From: Vampirovibrio sp041737375
GTDB lineage: Bacteria; Cyanobacteriota; Vampirovibrionia; Vampirovibrionales; Vampirovibrionaceae
Length of the DNA: 64,000 bases
Assembly: GCF_041737375.1 (NCBI RefSeq)
Contig: NZ_JBGSRV010000018.1
Span: 186,001-250,000, forward strand
Direction of reading: 5' to 3'
How positions within the stretch are numbered: the stretch's first letter is position 1; each line of letters opens with the position of its first letter. The notes beneath the pieces are model-generated. The model did no database searches. It worked only from the letters and a program-made list of their open reading frames with translations, and had not been told where the DNA came from. Below are positions 8,475 through 17,094 of the stretch, one piece after another. Made by a program: the position numbers and the translations under genes.

Positions 8475-9360
8475 AAATGCGACCGCTTACCGCAGGATCC
8501 TGAGTGGACACTACAATCATTTTGTGGCGATTGGCAAAATGGGTCATCTCCTCCGGCTCCAGATAGAGGGTTTGGTTGGCCTCGGTGACCAACATATGCA
8601 AGCCTGCCCGGTGCATGGTTTTTAAGGTGCGCAACCCCACCGTGGGAATGTCAAAGCGTTGATCCTGATCGGGTTTGGCCACTTTAACCACCACCCCGCC
8701 CTTGCGCCCGGAAACCTTTCCGGCTCTTTTCAGGCATTCATCGGTGCCTTCAATGGCCTCTACCGCCAAAATCATGCCCGAGTGGGCCACGATACTTTGC
8801 CCAATATCCAGACGGCCCATTTCCTTGGCCATTTCAAAGCCGTAGCGGGCGTCTCGAAGTTCCTCAGCGTTCGGCGCCCGAGCGCTCAGCAATTTTTCGG
8901 GCAAAAACAACTCCCGTAAAAAATCGGCTTGCGGCAAAATACGAATGCCGCGCTGCTCCAGCTGTCCAATAATCCACAACATAATGGCATCATCATTCAG
9001 TCGGGCAAACTGACGAAGGGCTTCCACCGCAATGGCATCAATGCGAGGATCTTTCAGCAATAGCCACTTATCCACTTTACCGGCAAATACCAGATGGGTG
9101 ATGCGCTCCTGAAGCATTAAATCCAGTGTGCGGCCAACCAGTCCGGGGATAATGCGGTGACCCTTGAGCCTGCAAAGTTCTCGCAGCTTGGGATTATCCT
9201 TGCCCACAATAAATGGCACGACCTCAATGCCCTGAATACGGGCATTTTTGGCCACATGCAAAGGCAACAAACCTTCACCGGCAATCAATCCGATGCGGGT
9301 GACCTGGGTAAAATCAATTTTATGCTTGATTTCCATAGGGCGGGTGGGGGTGCCAATCAT
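8464..9360 (-). CDS. lpxI: UDP-2,3-diacylglucosamine pyrophosphatase, LpxI type
   Basis: Hydrolyses UDP-2,3-diacylglucosamine to lipid X, the step before LpxB. LpxI (DUF1009) is the alternative to LpxH found in alphaproteobacteria, cyanobacterial relatives and others. Supporting segments: IGLIAGEGLLPLHVAKNA at the N-terminus; a C-terminal half with VAHSGMILAVEAIEGTDECL and KVAKPDQDQRFDIPTVG. These are hallmark LpxI blocks. The 298-residue length assumes the ATG at 9360; a second ATG eight codons in is possible, and neither has a strong ribosome site. First gene of the lpxI-lpxB unit. Confidence 0.92.
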   Translation of the reverse strand: MIGTPTRPMEIKHKIDFTQVTRIGLIAGEGLLPLHVAKNARIQGIEVVPFIVGKDNPKLRELCRLKGHRIIPGLVGRTLDLMLQERITHLVFAGKVDKWLLLKDPRIDAIAVEALRQFARLNDDAIMLWIIGQLEQRGIRILPQADFLRELFLPEKLLSARAPNAEELRDARYGFEMAKEMGRLDIGQSIVAHSGMILAVEAIEGTDECLKRAGKVSGRKGGVVVKVAKPDQDQRFDIPTVGLRTLKTMHRAGLHMLVTEANQTLYLEPEEMTHFANRHKMIVVSTQDPAVSGRIYAG

Positions 9361-9435
9361 GCCGGAACTCGATTTCCCTGAATCTCAACGCCACCCGATG
9401 AGTCACGCAGGTGATCATCAAAAAGCGGAGTTTCC

Positions 9436-9466
9436 ATTATACCCGCAAAATAGGCGATTAGGCCAA
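9436..9466 (-). promoter_or_regulatory. promoter for lpxI-lpxB
   Basis: A perfect TATAAT on the minus strand (9436-9441) is preceded by TTGGCC (9461-9466) at a 19-base spacing, longer than ideal. The leader would be about 70 bases. Confidence 0.45.
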
Positions 9467-9491
9467 TGGAAAGGGCCAAAAACCCGCTTGG

Positions 9492-9519
9492 TTGAGACTC
9501 AACCGGAAGCTGCTATAAT
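9492..9519 (+). promoter_or_regulatory. promoter for the bestrophin-like gene
   Basis: TTGAGA (9492-9497) and a perfect TATAAT (9514-9519) with a 16-base spacer, about 65 bases before the start codon at 9593. Confidence 0.6.
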
Positions 9520-9592
9520 ACTTTGTTAACAGACCGATCCAACTTCGCAAATCGATATTTTTACACGATCGCTTTATTCAGGACACGTTGCC

Positions 9593-10549
9593 ATGCTCGT
9601 TAAAACCACCGCTCATGAGACTTTTGGAGCCTTGATTCAATATTTGAAAGTGGAGGCGCTGTTCTCTCTGGCCTACGCCAGTTTAATTTATTACTTGTAT
9701 GAGCATCGAAATCTGGAGTTTTTGGCATCCTTCAGCTTCATCCCGGTCAGTTTTTTCGGGGCCATTCTCTCGGTTTTTCTGGCCTTTCGCAACAACAACG
9801 CCTATGGCCGTTGGTGGGAAGGCCGCCAGTTGTGGGGCGATATGGTAAACGCCAGCCGCATGATGGGTTTGCAAACCATGACCCTGGTGGCTTCCAAAGA
9901 CCCCAATTATTCCAGTGAGCGGGAACAAGAGAAAATCACGGCCCTGCACAGCGAGCTGATTTACCGCCATGTGGCCTACATCAATCTGGTGCGCATGCAG
10001 TTGCGAGAAGACATTCATCTGAGTCAGGTTCAACGCTATCTGGGAGAAGCGGATCGCCACCGCATGACCCAATCCATCAACCCGGCCACCCAACTGCTCC
10101 TGTCTCAGGGAGAAGCCTTGAAAGAGGCAGCTAATGAAGGCTTGCTGACGGATTACCAATTGATTGCCATGATGGATACCCTGGCCCGCTTTTACAACAT
10201 TCAAGGCGCTTGCGAGCGGATTAAAAACACCCCGTTTCCTCGGGAATACGACGGGTTTATTCGCTACCTGCTGTGGATTTTGCTCAGTATTATCCCCATT
10301 TATTTCCTGGGTATCTTTTCCGATGACTTATCCAAAGCGTTAATTATTCCCATTACCGTGGCCGTTACCCTGGTACTGGGATTTGCCAACAAAGCCGGTG
10401 AAATTATGGAAGATCCCTTTGAGAACCGGGTGCATGACATTCCCATGACCGCTTTGTGTAACACCATTGAGCGGGATATGCTCCAACAGCTTAATAACGC
10501 TTGCCCCATTCCCGAAAAAATAAAACCGCACGAAAACATCGTTTGGTAA
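9593..10549 (+). CDS. bestrophin-family (UPF0187) membrane channel
   Basis: 318 residues with the family signature FRNNNAYGRWWEGRQLWG after two N-terminal hydrophobic segments (about residues 18-35 and 43-65), a charged helical middle, and two more membrane segments near residues 225-265 (YLLWILLSIIPIYFLGIF and LIIPITVAVTLVLGFA). The N-terminal half and EDPFENRVHDIPM near the C-terminus match bacterial bestrophin homologues. These are pentameric anion or cation channels in the inner membrane. Ion choice and role here are unknown. Transcribed alone from a clear promoter, divergently from lpxI. Confidence 0.9.
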   Translation: MLVKTTAHETFGALIQYLKVEALFSLAYASLIYYLYEHRNLEFLASFSFIPVSFFGAILSVFLAFRNNNAYGRWWEGRQLWGDMVNASRMMGLQTMTLVASKDPNYSSEREQEKITALHSELIYRHVAYINLVRMQLREDIHLSQVQRYLGEADRHRMTQSINPATQLLLSQGEALKEAANEGLLTDYQLIAMMDTLARFYNIQGACERIKNTPFPREYDGFIRYLLWILLSIIPIYFLGIFSDDLSKALIIPITVAVTLVLGFANKAGEIMEDPFENRVHDIPMTALCNTIERDMLQQLNNACPIPEKIKPHENIVW

Positions 10550-10627
10550 GAAAGTCAGTCCGTTTAAAGCGCTTAAAACCTGGGTGATTCTCCGCCCGAT
10601 CAAAAATTGCTATCAAAGCGATGGCGG

Positions 10628-12847
10628 CTACCCCTGAAAGCGCTTGAGCCTCAGGGAATTCAATACCACGCTAATGGAACTGAGCGCCATAGCCCCCGCT
10701 GCGACCATGGGGTGAAGATACCCCAGCGCCGCCGCTGGAATGGCAATCAGGTTATAGAAAAAAGCCCAGAACAGATTTTGCCGAATCACCCGTAAAATGG
10801 CCCGACTGAGGGCAATGGCTTCCACAATTTTAAGCAAATCGCCTTTCATAATGGTCATTTGGGCGGTACTCATGGCCACATCGGTGCCGGTACCCATGGC
10901 AATGCTAACATCCGCCTGAGCCAAGGCCGGGGCGTCATTCACGCCGTCTCCCACCATGCCCACCACTGTTTTTGCAGCCGGTTTGGCAGGATCGACTGAA
11001 GCCGTTTGCAAGCGCTGCACAAAGGCTTGTTTATCGGCGGGCGATACGCCGCCCTCAATTTCTGAAGCGGCCAAACCCGCTTGCTGACCAATCCATAAAG
11101 CGGTTTCAGGCCGATCGCCACTCAGCATGCGGGGCGAAATGCCCAACTGGCGCAGAGCCTGAATGGCTTTGGCCGCATCGGGCTTTAAAGGGTCCGCAAT
11201 CAGAAAGACGCCCACCAAGGCTTGATCAACGGCGTAAAATACGGCGGTTTGCCCATGCTCAGCCGCCGTTTGCGCTTCTCGGGATAACTTGGCGGTTAAA
11301 ACCCCTTGCCGCACCAAAAAACTGGAATTGCCCAACGCCAGCCGATGGCCTTCACACACCCCGCTCACCCCGCCGCCGGGTTCGCTCTGGAAATCGGTGA
11401 CGGGCGTATCAACAGACTGACTGCCCCCGGTTTGCTGAGCGTAGCTCGCAATGGATTGGGCCAAAGGATGCTCGGAATGGCTTTCCACGGCGCTGGCCCA
11501 GCGCATCAAACAAGCTGCTTCCCACTCTGATACCATTTTAAAGCGAACCACCTGAGGCTTGCCCTCGGTGAGGGTGCCGGTTTTATCCAGCACCAGCAGG
11601 TTTAAGCGATGGGCCAGATCCAGCCCGTCGGTATCCCGAATTAAGATGCCACTGGCCGCAGCCCGCCCCAACCCCACCTGAATGGCCGTGGGGGTAGCCA
11701 AGCCCAGCGCGCAGGGGCAGGCAATTACCAGCACCGCAATAGCCGCCTTCAGGGCCAAGCTCCAGCCATAGCCCAAGCCCAGCCAGCCCAGCAACGTGAG
11801 CAAGGCCAATCCCAACACCACCGGCACAAAAATACCCGCCACCCGATCCGCCAGTTTCTGAATAGGCGGCTTCCCACTCTGGGCCTTTTCCACCAAGGCC
11901 GCCATACGGGCCAACAGCCCGGAATCTCCAGCGTGAGTAACCTCAATGGTCAAACTGCCCGTCTCATTCAGGGTACCCCCAATCACGGCATCCCCCACCT
12001 GTTTGGCAACCGGCAGGCTTTCCCCGGTTAGCAGGGATTCATTCACCGAAGAAGCCCCGGCCAGCACCTGACCATCTAGCGGGACTTGAGTCCCCGGACG
12101 AATCAGCACCCGCTGGCCGGGCCGTACCTCGTAGGCTGGGACTTCTTGCCAATGGCCATCACGCTGAATCAGAGCGGTTTGCGGTTGCAGGTTCATCAAG
12201 GCCCGAATGGCCTCACCCGCTCGCCCTTTGGCTTTGGCCTCCAAAAACCGCCCCAGCAGAATCAGAGTCACTATCATGCCAGCCGTCTCAAAATAAAGCG
12301 GCTCAGTGCTCCCAGCCAGCAGCAAAAAGAGACTATACCCCCAAGCCGTCCCGGCCCCCAAGGCAATCAGGGTGTTCATATCCGTTTGAAAGCGCTGGGC
12401 CTGTTGGACGGCGCTTTTAAAAATATCCAGCCCGCACCCAAACAGCACCGGCGTAATCAGGGCCAGTTGCAACCAGCCCGATCCCGCAAAATGCAGGCCC
12501 AGCATATGCATGGCAAACACCGGAACGGTCAGCCCAACGGCCCAAATCAACCGACGGGAAGGAGCCATCTCCTGCCTTGCTGAGGCAGAGGGCCTTAGAG
12601 GCATCGACATCGGTGCCTCTAACAGCGTGCCGGAATACCCGATGGCCGACAACGCCGCCACCACGGCTTGCGGATCGCTATCCCCAATCACGGTGGCCTT
12701 TCCAGTGGCCAGGTTCACACGCACTTCCTGCAATTGCGGCAACGCTTTTTTTAAGCCGGTTTCAATGCGGGCCACACAAGAGCCGCAGTGCATGCCCTCC
12801 ACCTGAAAAACCCGCTCTGCCTGATTGTTTTTGGAAATCTGGCTCAT
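10628..12847 (-). CDS. copA: copper-exporting P1B-type ATPase
   Basis: 739 residues with one N-terminal metal-binding domain (GMHCGSC, Cys 21 and 24), the CPC membrane motif in ACPCALGLATPTA, TGES in the actuator domain, the phosphorylation site DKTGTLTEGKP, SEHPLAQ in the nucleotide domain, GDGVNDAPALAQADV, and a C-terminal membrane pair ending MALSSISVVLNSLRLKR. CPC plus the closing YN and MxxSS residues are typical of Cu(I) exporters of the CopA group. I chose the ATG at 12847 (preceded by AGGGGA) over a start 69 codons upstream, because the upstream extension resembles no P-type ATPase. No copper regulator is adjacent. Confidence 0.93.
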   Translation of the reverse strand: MSQISKNNQAERVFQVEGMHCGSCVARIETGLKKALPQLQEVRVNLATGKATVIGDSDPQAVVAALSAIGYSGTLLEAPMSMPLRPSASARQEMAPSRRLIWAVGLTVPVFAMHMLGLHFAGSGWLQLALITPVLFGCGLDIFKSAVQQAQRFQTDMNTLIALGAGTAWGYSLFLLLAGSTEPLYFETAGMIVTLILLGRFLEAKAKGRAGEAIRALMNLQPQTALIQRDGHWQEVPAYEVRPGQRVLIRPGTQVPLDGQVLAGASSVNESLLTGESLPVAKQVGDAVIGGTLNETGSLTIEVTHAGDSGLLARMAALVEKAQSGKPPIQKLADRVAGIFVPVVLGLALLTLLGWLGLGYGWSLALKAAIAVLVIACPCALGLATPTAIQVGLGRAAASGILIRDTDGLDLAHRLNLLVLDKTGTLTEGKPQVVRFKMVSEWEAACLMRWASAVESHSEHPLAQSIASYAQQTGGSQSVDTPVTDFQSEPGGGVSGVCEGHRLALGNSSFLVRQGVLTAKLSREAQTAAEHGQTAVFYAVDQALVGVFLIADPLKPDAAKAIQALRQLGISPRMLSGDRPETALWIGQQAGLAASEIEGGVSPADKQAFVQRLQTASVDPAKPAAKTVVGMVGDGVNDAPALAQADVSIAMGTGTDVAMSTAQMTIMKGDLLKIVEAIALSRAILRVIRQNLFWAFFYNLIAIPAAALGYLHPMVAAGAMALSSISVVLNSLRLKRFQG

Positions 12848-13068
12848 AACGTCCCCTGTGGGTGGATGCCTGCACCCTGCCTTATACAGTGCCTGTTTAT
12901 CATACGCAATCCATTCCCGGTTGGCGATGTTTGGTTTTAAGGCTTGTTCTGAGCGGTCATTTGCAATTACTATAAGAAGGTGGCTGTTTGCAAGCGCGTT
13001 TCTTTTCCAAACGCCAAGTCGAATAAACCCTGAAAAGGGCCATACCCGCCACACACTATATCAGTAAG

Positions 13069-14073
13069 ATGAAGCTTGAAAAGGATCTTACCTTGAGCGA
13101 AACCACGCTGGAAGCCGTAAAGCCGGATGACATCATTATTGTTCTGGACACCGAAACCACCGGTCTGGATCACAAATGCGAAAAGCTGATTGAAATTGCC
13201 GCTGTTAAAATGCGGGGAACCGAGGTCATTGAAACCTTTACCTCGCTGGTAAACCCTCAAAAACCCATTCGGTATTCCAGCTTTCTCATTCACAACATTT
13301 CGGAAGAAATGGTGCAAGACGCCCCCAACATTGAAGACGTTTTGCCTTCCTTTTTAGAATTTGTAGGCGATTACCCCTTTGTGGCCCACAACGCCATTTT
13401 TGATTACAGCTTTATTAACGAGGCCATGAAAGCCACCTACGGCAAACGATTCCAGAACAACCGCATTGATACCTTTGAAATGTATCGCTCTGTGTTCCCG
13501 GATGAGGCCTCTCACGGACTGAACGCCTTGCTGCGTCGCTTTGGTTTTGATGAGGACGTGGTTCACCGGGCTTTGGATGACGCCATGTGTCTGGCCAAAG
13601 TGTACCCTCGCTTGCGCTCTCTGTATGAGCAAAAATTCAACTGGCAGTTATCGCAACTTAAAAATGTGCCTTACCTGCTGGAGCGCTACATTCGGGTGCA
13701 AAAAGCCAGCCAGTGCCTACAGGCTGAAATGAGCGATCTAAAAGATATTTTCAAACTGTATTTTCAAAACGGCGGCGGCTCGGTAGAAGCCTCCACCGGT
13801 GAGGTGATGGTGTTCAACTATCGCCGTTCCTACAGTTACGACGAGAAAAAGATTTGGGAAATCGCCACTCGGGCAGGGGTTTGCGAGAAAATTTTCAAGC
13901 TAAACCCACGGGCACTGGATAAACTGATTGACAAAGCCGACCTGGAAGAAAGCATCAAGGAAGAATTCAGAGAGTGCCGACTGTCCATGCACGAGGCCCG
14001 CAATATTAACTTCCTGAAACCTCAGGTGGTGACTATAGAGCCCGCTGAAGATTCTGAAGAATCGTCGTCTTAG
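13069..14073 (+). CDS. DnaQ-like 3'-5' exonuclease (DEDDh family)
   Basis: 334 residues. Exonuclease motifs run in order: VLDTETTGLD (Exo I), FVAHNAIFDYSFI (Exo II) and HRALDDAMCLAKVY (Exo III, DEDDh type). This matches proofreading subunits and related nucleases such as the epsilon chain of DNA polymerase III. The extra C-terminal region (about 185-334) has no recognisable domain, and the protein is longer than a plain epsilon chain, so I leave the symbol empty. No clear ribosome site precedes the ATG; TATATC at 13057-13062 could place the RNA start at the ATG itself. Its 3' end overlaps the convergent thioredoxin-like gene by 41 bases. Confidence 0.85.
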   Translation: MKLEKDLTLSETTLEAVKPDDIIIVLDTETTGLDHKCEKLIEIAAVKMRGTEVIETFTSLVNPQKPIRYSSFLIHNISEEMVQDAPNIEDVLPSFLEFVGDYPFVAHNAIFDYSFINEAMKATYGKRFQNNRIDTFEMYRSVFPDEASHGLNALLRRFGFDEDVVHRALDDAMCLAKVYPRLRSLYEQKFNWQLSQLKNVPYLLERYIRVQKASQCLQAEMSDLKDIFKLYFQNGGGSVEASTGEVMVFNYRRSYSYDEKKIWEIATRAGVCEKIFKLNPRALDKLIDKADLEESIKEEFRECRLSMHEARNINFLKPQVVTIEPAEDSEESSS

Positions 14074-14428
14074 CGGCGTCCTGATAGCCAAATCGATAGT
14101 TTTTTCCGTTGTAAATCAGCACAGAGCGCCCCTTGTTCACAAAAAATACCTGGGGCGGCTCTTCTTGTGGCATCGCCAAACCCAGGCCTTGGGCCTGCTT
14201 GGGAGCCGCTGCGGAATCCACGTCAATTTCGGAAACGGAAATATTATTCTGAGAGGCGATGTCTCGCACCAAAGGAACCACTTCCCGGCAACTGGCGCAC
14301 CAATTGGCCGTAAAAACAACCATGCCTGGCCGACTGGCGGCCCAGCCCGCCAAAAGACCTTTGGAAACCGATATTCCCACCACAGACAAGACCAGCAGGG
14401 CAATTAAACACTTTTTTTTCATCTTCAT
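14033..14428 (-). CDS. exported thioredoxin-like protein
   Basis: 131 residues: a lysine-rich start, a hydrophobic segment (about residues 7-28, CLIALLVLSVVGISVSKGLLAG) that is a signal peptide or anchor, then a thioredoxin fold with the redox motif WCASC. A PPQVFFVNKG segment supplies the cis-proline region. It probably works as a thiol-disulfide protein on the outer face of the inner membrane. Its last codons overlap the 3' end of the DnaQ-like gene on the other strand (14033-14073), so both stop codons lie inside the other gene. Confidence 0.82.
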   Translation of the reverse strand: MKMKKKCLIALLVLSVVGISVSKGLLAGWAASRPGMVVFTANWCASCREVVPLVRDIASQNNISVSEIDVDSAAAPKQAQGLGLAMPQEEPPQVFFVNKGRSVLIYNGKNYRFGYQDAAKTTILQNLQRAL

Positions 14429-14573
14429 CAGGGTCTTTCGCTTTTCTTAACAACTGTTCCCTCAACAGGGACGCTTTTTAATCATAAAAGTTTCTTTGCA
14501 GGTTTGTCGAGTCCAAGGCCTCCTGAATTTTGCGGCGTGTCTATTTTTATTTTATTTTATTGAGCCGCAAGGC

Positions 14574-14601
14574 TTGAGCGCTGACAGGCTTGGGTTAAAA
14601 T
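14574..14601 (+). promoter_or_regulatory. promoter for leuC-leuD-bolA
   Basis: TTGAGC (14574-14579) and TAAAAT (14596-14601), 16-base spacer, about 45 bases before the leuC start. Confidence 0.5.
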
Positions 14602-14646
14602 AAAGGCTTATTAACGTTCGGCCCCACCAACAGGAGAGAGATAACT

Positions 14647-16062
14647 GTGTCCAATCCCCCAAAAACGCTATACCAGAAAATTTGGGACGCCCATGTGGTG
14701 GAGCAGGCCGAAGGGTTTCCAACCATTTTATACATCGATCGCCACTTGATCCATGAAGTGACCTCCCCCCAAGCGTTTCAGGGGATGCGGGATAAAAACC
14801 TGAAGCTGCGTCGGCCCGATAAAACCTTTGGCACCGTGGATCACAGCATTCCAACCACCGATCGCAAGCTGCCCATTCAAGATCCAGAAGCGGCAGGCCA
14901 AATTAAAACCTTTGAGCAAAATTGCCGGGAGCAAGGCATTTCCTTTTTCGGGGTGGACAGCGATCAGCAGGGCATTATTCATGTCATCGGGCCTGAGCAA
15001 GGCTTAACCCTTCCCGGCATGACCATTGTGTGCGGAGACAGTCACACCTCTACCCACGGAGCCTTTGGGGCGCTGGCTTTTGGCATTGGCACCAGTGAAA
15101 TCGAACAGGTGTTTGCCACCCAGTGCCTGTTGCAACAACCCTCTAAAACCATGGAAATTCGGGTGGAAGGCAAACTATCCCCGCTAGTGACCGCCAAAGA
15201 TATTATTCTGGCCATTATCGCCCAAATCGGTGTGGGAGGCGGCACCGGCTATGTGCTGGAATACACCGGTAGCGCCATCCGGGCGCTTTCCATGGAAGGG
15301 CGCATGACCCTTTGCAATATGTCCATTGAAGCGGGCGCCCGGGCAGGCATGGTAGCGCCTGATGCGGTCACTTTTGAGTACCTGAAAGGCCGCCCCTACG
15401 CACCGCAAGGGGAAGCGTTCAATGAGGCGGTGGCCCAATGGCAAACCTTACGCACCGATGAAAACGCTACCTATGACGCCACCATTACCTTACAGGCGGA
15501 AACCATTGAACCCATGGTGACCTACGGCACCAACCCCGGCATGGCCATGGGCATTAGCCAAACCGTGCCAACCGCCGCCAACTTCCAAACCGAGGATGAC
15601 AAAGCCGAACTGGCGGACAGCCTTGCCTACATGGCCTTAAAATCCGGCCAACCCATTGCAGGCACCCCCATTGACGTGGTATTCATCGGCAGCTGCACCA
15701 ATTCACGGATTGAAGACTTGCGAGAGGCGGCCCAGGTGGCCAAAGGGCATCAGGTTGCCGCCGGAGTACGTGCCTTGGTGGTTCCCGGCTCCTATCCCGT
15801 CAAACGTCAGGCGGAAGCGGAAGGACTGCACACCATTTTTCAGGCAGCCGGGTTTGAATGGCGAGAGCCGGGGTGCAGCATGTGCATTGCCATGAACGGT
15901 GATCAAATTGAAGCCGGACAAGCTTGCGCCAGCACCAGCAACCGCAATTTCAAGGGGCGACAAGGCAAAGGGGGACGCACCTTTCTGGTCAGTCCGCCCA
16001 TGGCTGTGGCCGCCGCCATCCGAGGCCAGCTGGTGGATATTCGCCAATTCACCCTGAATTAA
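14647..16062 (+). CDS. leuC: 3-isopropylmalate dehydratase, large subunit
   Basis: Iron-sulfur enzyme that isomerises 2-isopropylmalate to 3-isopropylmalate in leucine synthesis, together with LeuD. 471 residues, with the opening segment KTLYQKIWDAHVV, CGDSHTSTHGAFGALAFGIGTSE, and the three cluster cysteines in GSCTNSRIEDL and PGCSMC. The start is GTG at 14647, with GGAGAGAG ahead of it. Followed by leuD after 21 bases. It is the standard bacterial LeuC with no missing residues that I can see. Confidence 0.96.
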   Translation: MSNPPKTLYQKIWDAHVVEQAEGFPTILYIDRHLIHEVTSPQAFQGMRDKNLKLRRPDKTFGTVDHSIPTTDRKLPIQDPEAAGQIKTFEQNCREQGISFFGVDSDQQGIIHVIGPEQGLTLPGMTIVCGDSHTSTHGAFGALAFGIGTSEIEQVFATQCLLQQPSKTMEIRVEGKLSPLVTAKDIILAIIAQIGVGGGTGYVLEYTGSAIRALSMEGRMTLCNMSIEAGARAGMVAPDAVTFEYLKGRPYAPQGEAFNEAVAQWQTLRTDENATYDATITLQAETIEPMVTYGTNPGMAMGISQTVPTAANFQTEDDKAELADSLAYMALKSGQPIAGTPIDVVFIGSCTNSRIEDLREAAQVAKGHQVAAGVRALVVPGSYPVKRQAEAEGLHTIFQAAGFEWREPGCSMCIAMNGDQIEAGQACASTSNRNFKGRQGKGGRTFLVSPPMAVAAAIRGQLVDIRQFTLN

Positions 16063-16083
16063 GCATTCAAGCACAGGAATTTA

Positions 16084-16677
16084 ATGATCATGACTCAAAA
16101 AATAACCCGCCTGCAAAGCACCTGCGTTCCGCTGAACCAAAACAATGTGGACACCGACCAGATTATTCCGGCCCGCTTTTTAAAAGGCACCACCAAAACC
16201 GGGCTGGGGCAAAAACTGTTTTACGATTTGCGCTATCTGGAAAACGGCGCGCCCAACCCCGATTTTGTGCTGAACAATCCCAAATTTAGCGGTAGTGTGC
16301 TGGTGGCCGCCCACAATTTTGGCTGCGGCAGCTCCAGAGAACACGCCCCCTGGGCACTGAAAGATTATGGGTTTCAGGCCATTTTGGCCGTATCGTTTGC
16401 CGATATATTTTGTAACAATAGCTTGAAGAATCAGGTGTTGACCATAGCATTGCCCGAACCGATCATTATGCGCTTGCTGGAATCCATAGAGGCCGATCCC
16501 TCGCTGAGCGTTGGCATTGATCTGGCCCTTCAAACGGTTCAGATACCGGGGCAAGCCGATCAGGGCTTTGAGATTGACCCTTACCGCAAGCAATGTTTGC
16601 TGGAAGGGCTGGATGACATTGGCTATACCCTGTCTCGCCAAACGGCCATTGAAGTATTTGAACGCACCCACGCTTAG
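16084..16677 (+). CDS. leuD: 3-isopropylmalate dehydratase, small subunit
   Basis: 197-residue partner of LeuC. NNVDTDQIIPARFLK, NFGCGSSREHAPWAL and FADIFCNNSLKNQ are the conserved LeuD blocks that complete the active site. AGGAATTTA precedes the ATG at 16084; a second in-frame ATG two codons on is possible. It sits between leuC and the BolA-like gene on one transcript. Confidence 0.95.
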   Translation: MIMTQKITRLQSTCVPLNQNNVDTDQIIPARFLKGTTKTGLGQKLFYDLRYLENGAPNPDFVLNNPKFSGSVLVAAHNFGCGSSREHAPWALKDYGFQAILAVSFADIFCNNSLKNQVLTIALPEPIIMRLLESIEADPSLSVGIDLALQTVQIPGQADQGFEIDPYRKQCLLEGLDDIGYTLSRQTAIEVFERTHA

Positions 16678-16692
16678 GAGCAGCATTTAACC

Positions 16693-16923
16693 ATGATTAC
16701 CACCACAGATGTGATCAGCCTGATTCAGGCCCAGTACCCGGATGCCAAGGTTAATATTCTGGATAAAACCGGCATGAGCGATCATTTTATTGTACGAGTC
16801 GTCACCCCGGCCTTTGAAGGGGTGGGTGTTATGGATCGGCACAGACTGGTGATGAAATGTCTGGAAACCGCCATGCAGGACGGGCGCTTACATGCCGTAG
16901 AAATTCAAACCGCAACGGCTTAA
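16693..16923 (+). CDS. BolA/IbaG-family protein
   Basis: 76 residues with the BolA fold signature: acidic N-terminal helix, then SDHFIVRVVTPAFEGVGVMDRH, then RLVMKCLETAM and HAVEIQT. BolA proteins pair with monothiol glutaredoxins in iron-sulfur cluster handling. Here the gene lies 15 bases after leuD with a strong AGGAGCAG site, so it is co-expressed with an Fe-S enzyme. The conserved Cys that some BolA proteins have in the loop is absent, as in IbaG/BolA3 types, where histidine matters. A role in LeuC cluster supply is inference from the operon. Confidence 0.87.
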   Translation: MITTTDVISLIQAQYPDAKVNILDKTGMSDHFIVRVVTPAFEGVGVMDRHRLVMKCLETAMQDGRLHAVEIQTATA

Positions 16924-17094
16924 TTGGTTCACCCGCAGGATTCTGGCTTTGCAAACAGCCATTCGCTTTTCGCTGTCCATTTTGATATTCAAAGCATCAA
17001 ATAAGGCCTTGCGCCATGGGCGGGGATTCTGCACATGCGCCAAAAAACTCACTCACTAAACTAACATCAGAAAGTTCAAGGCTAAGTAGTGAAG

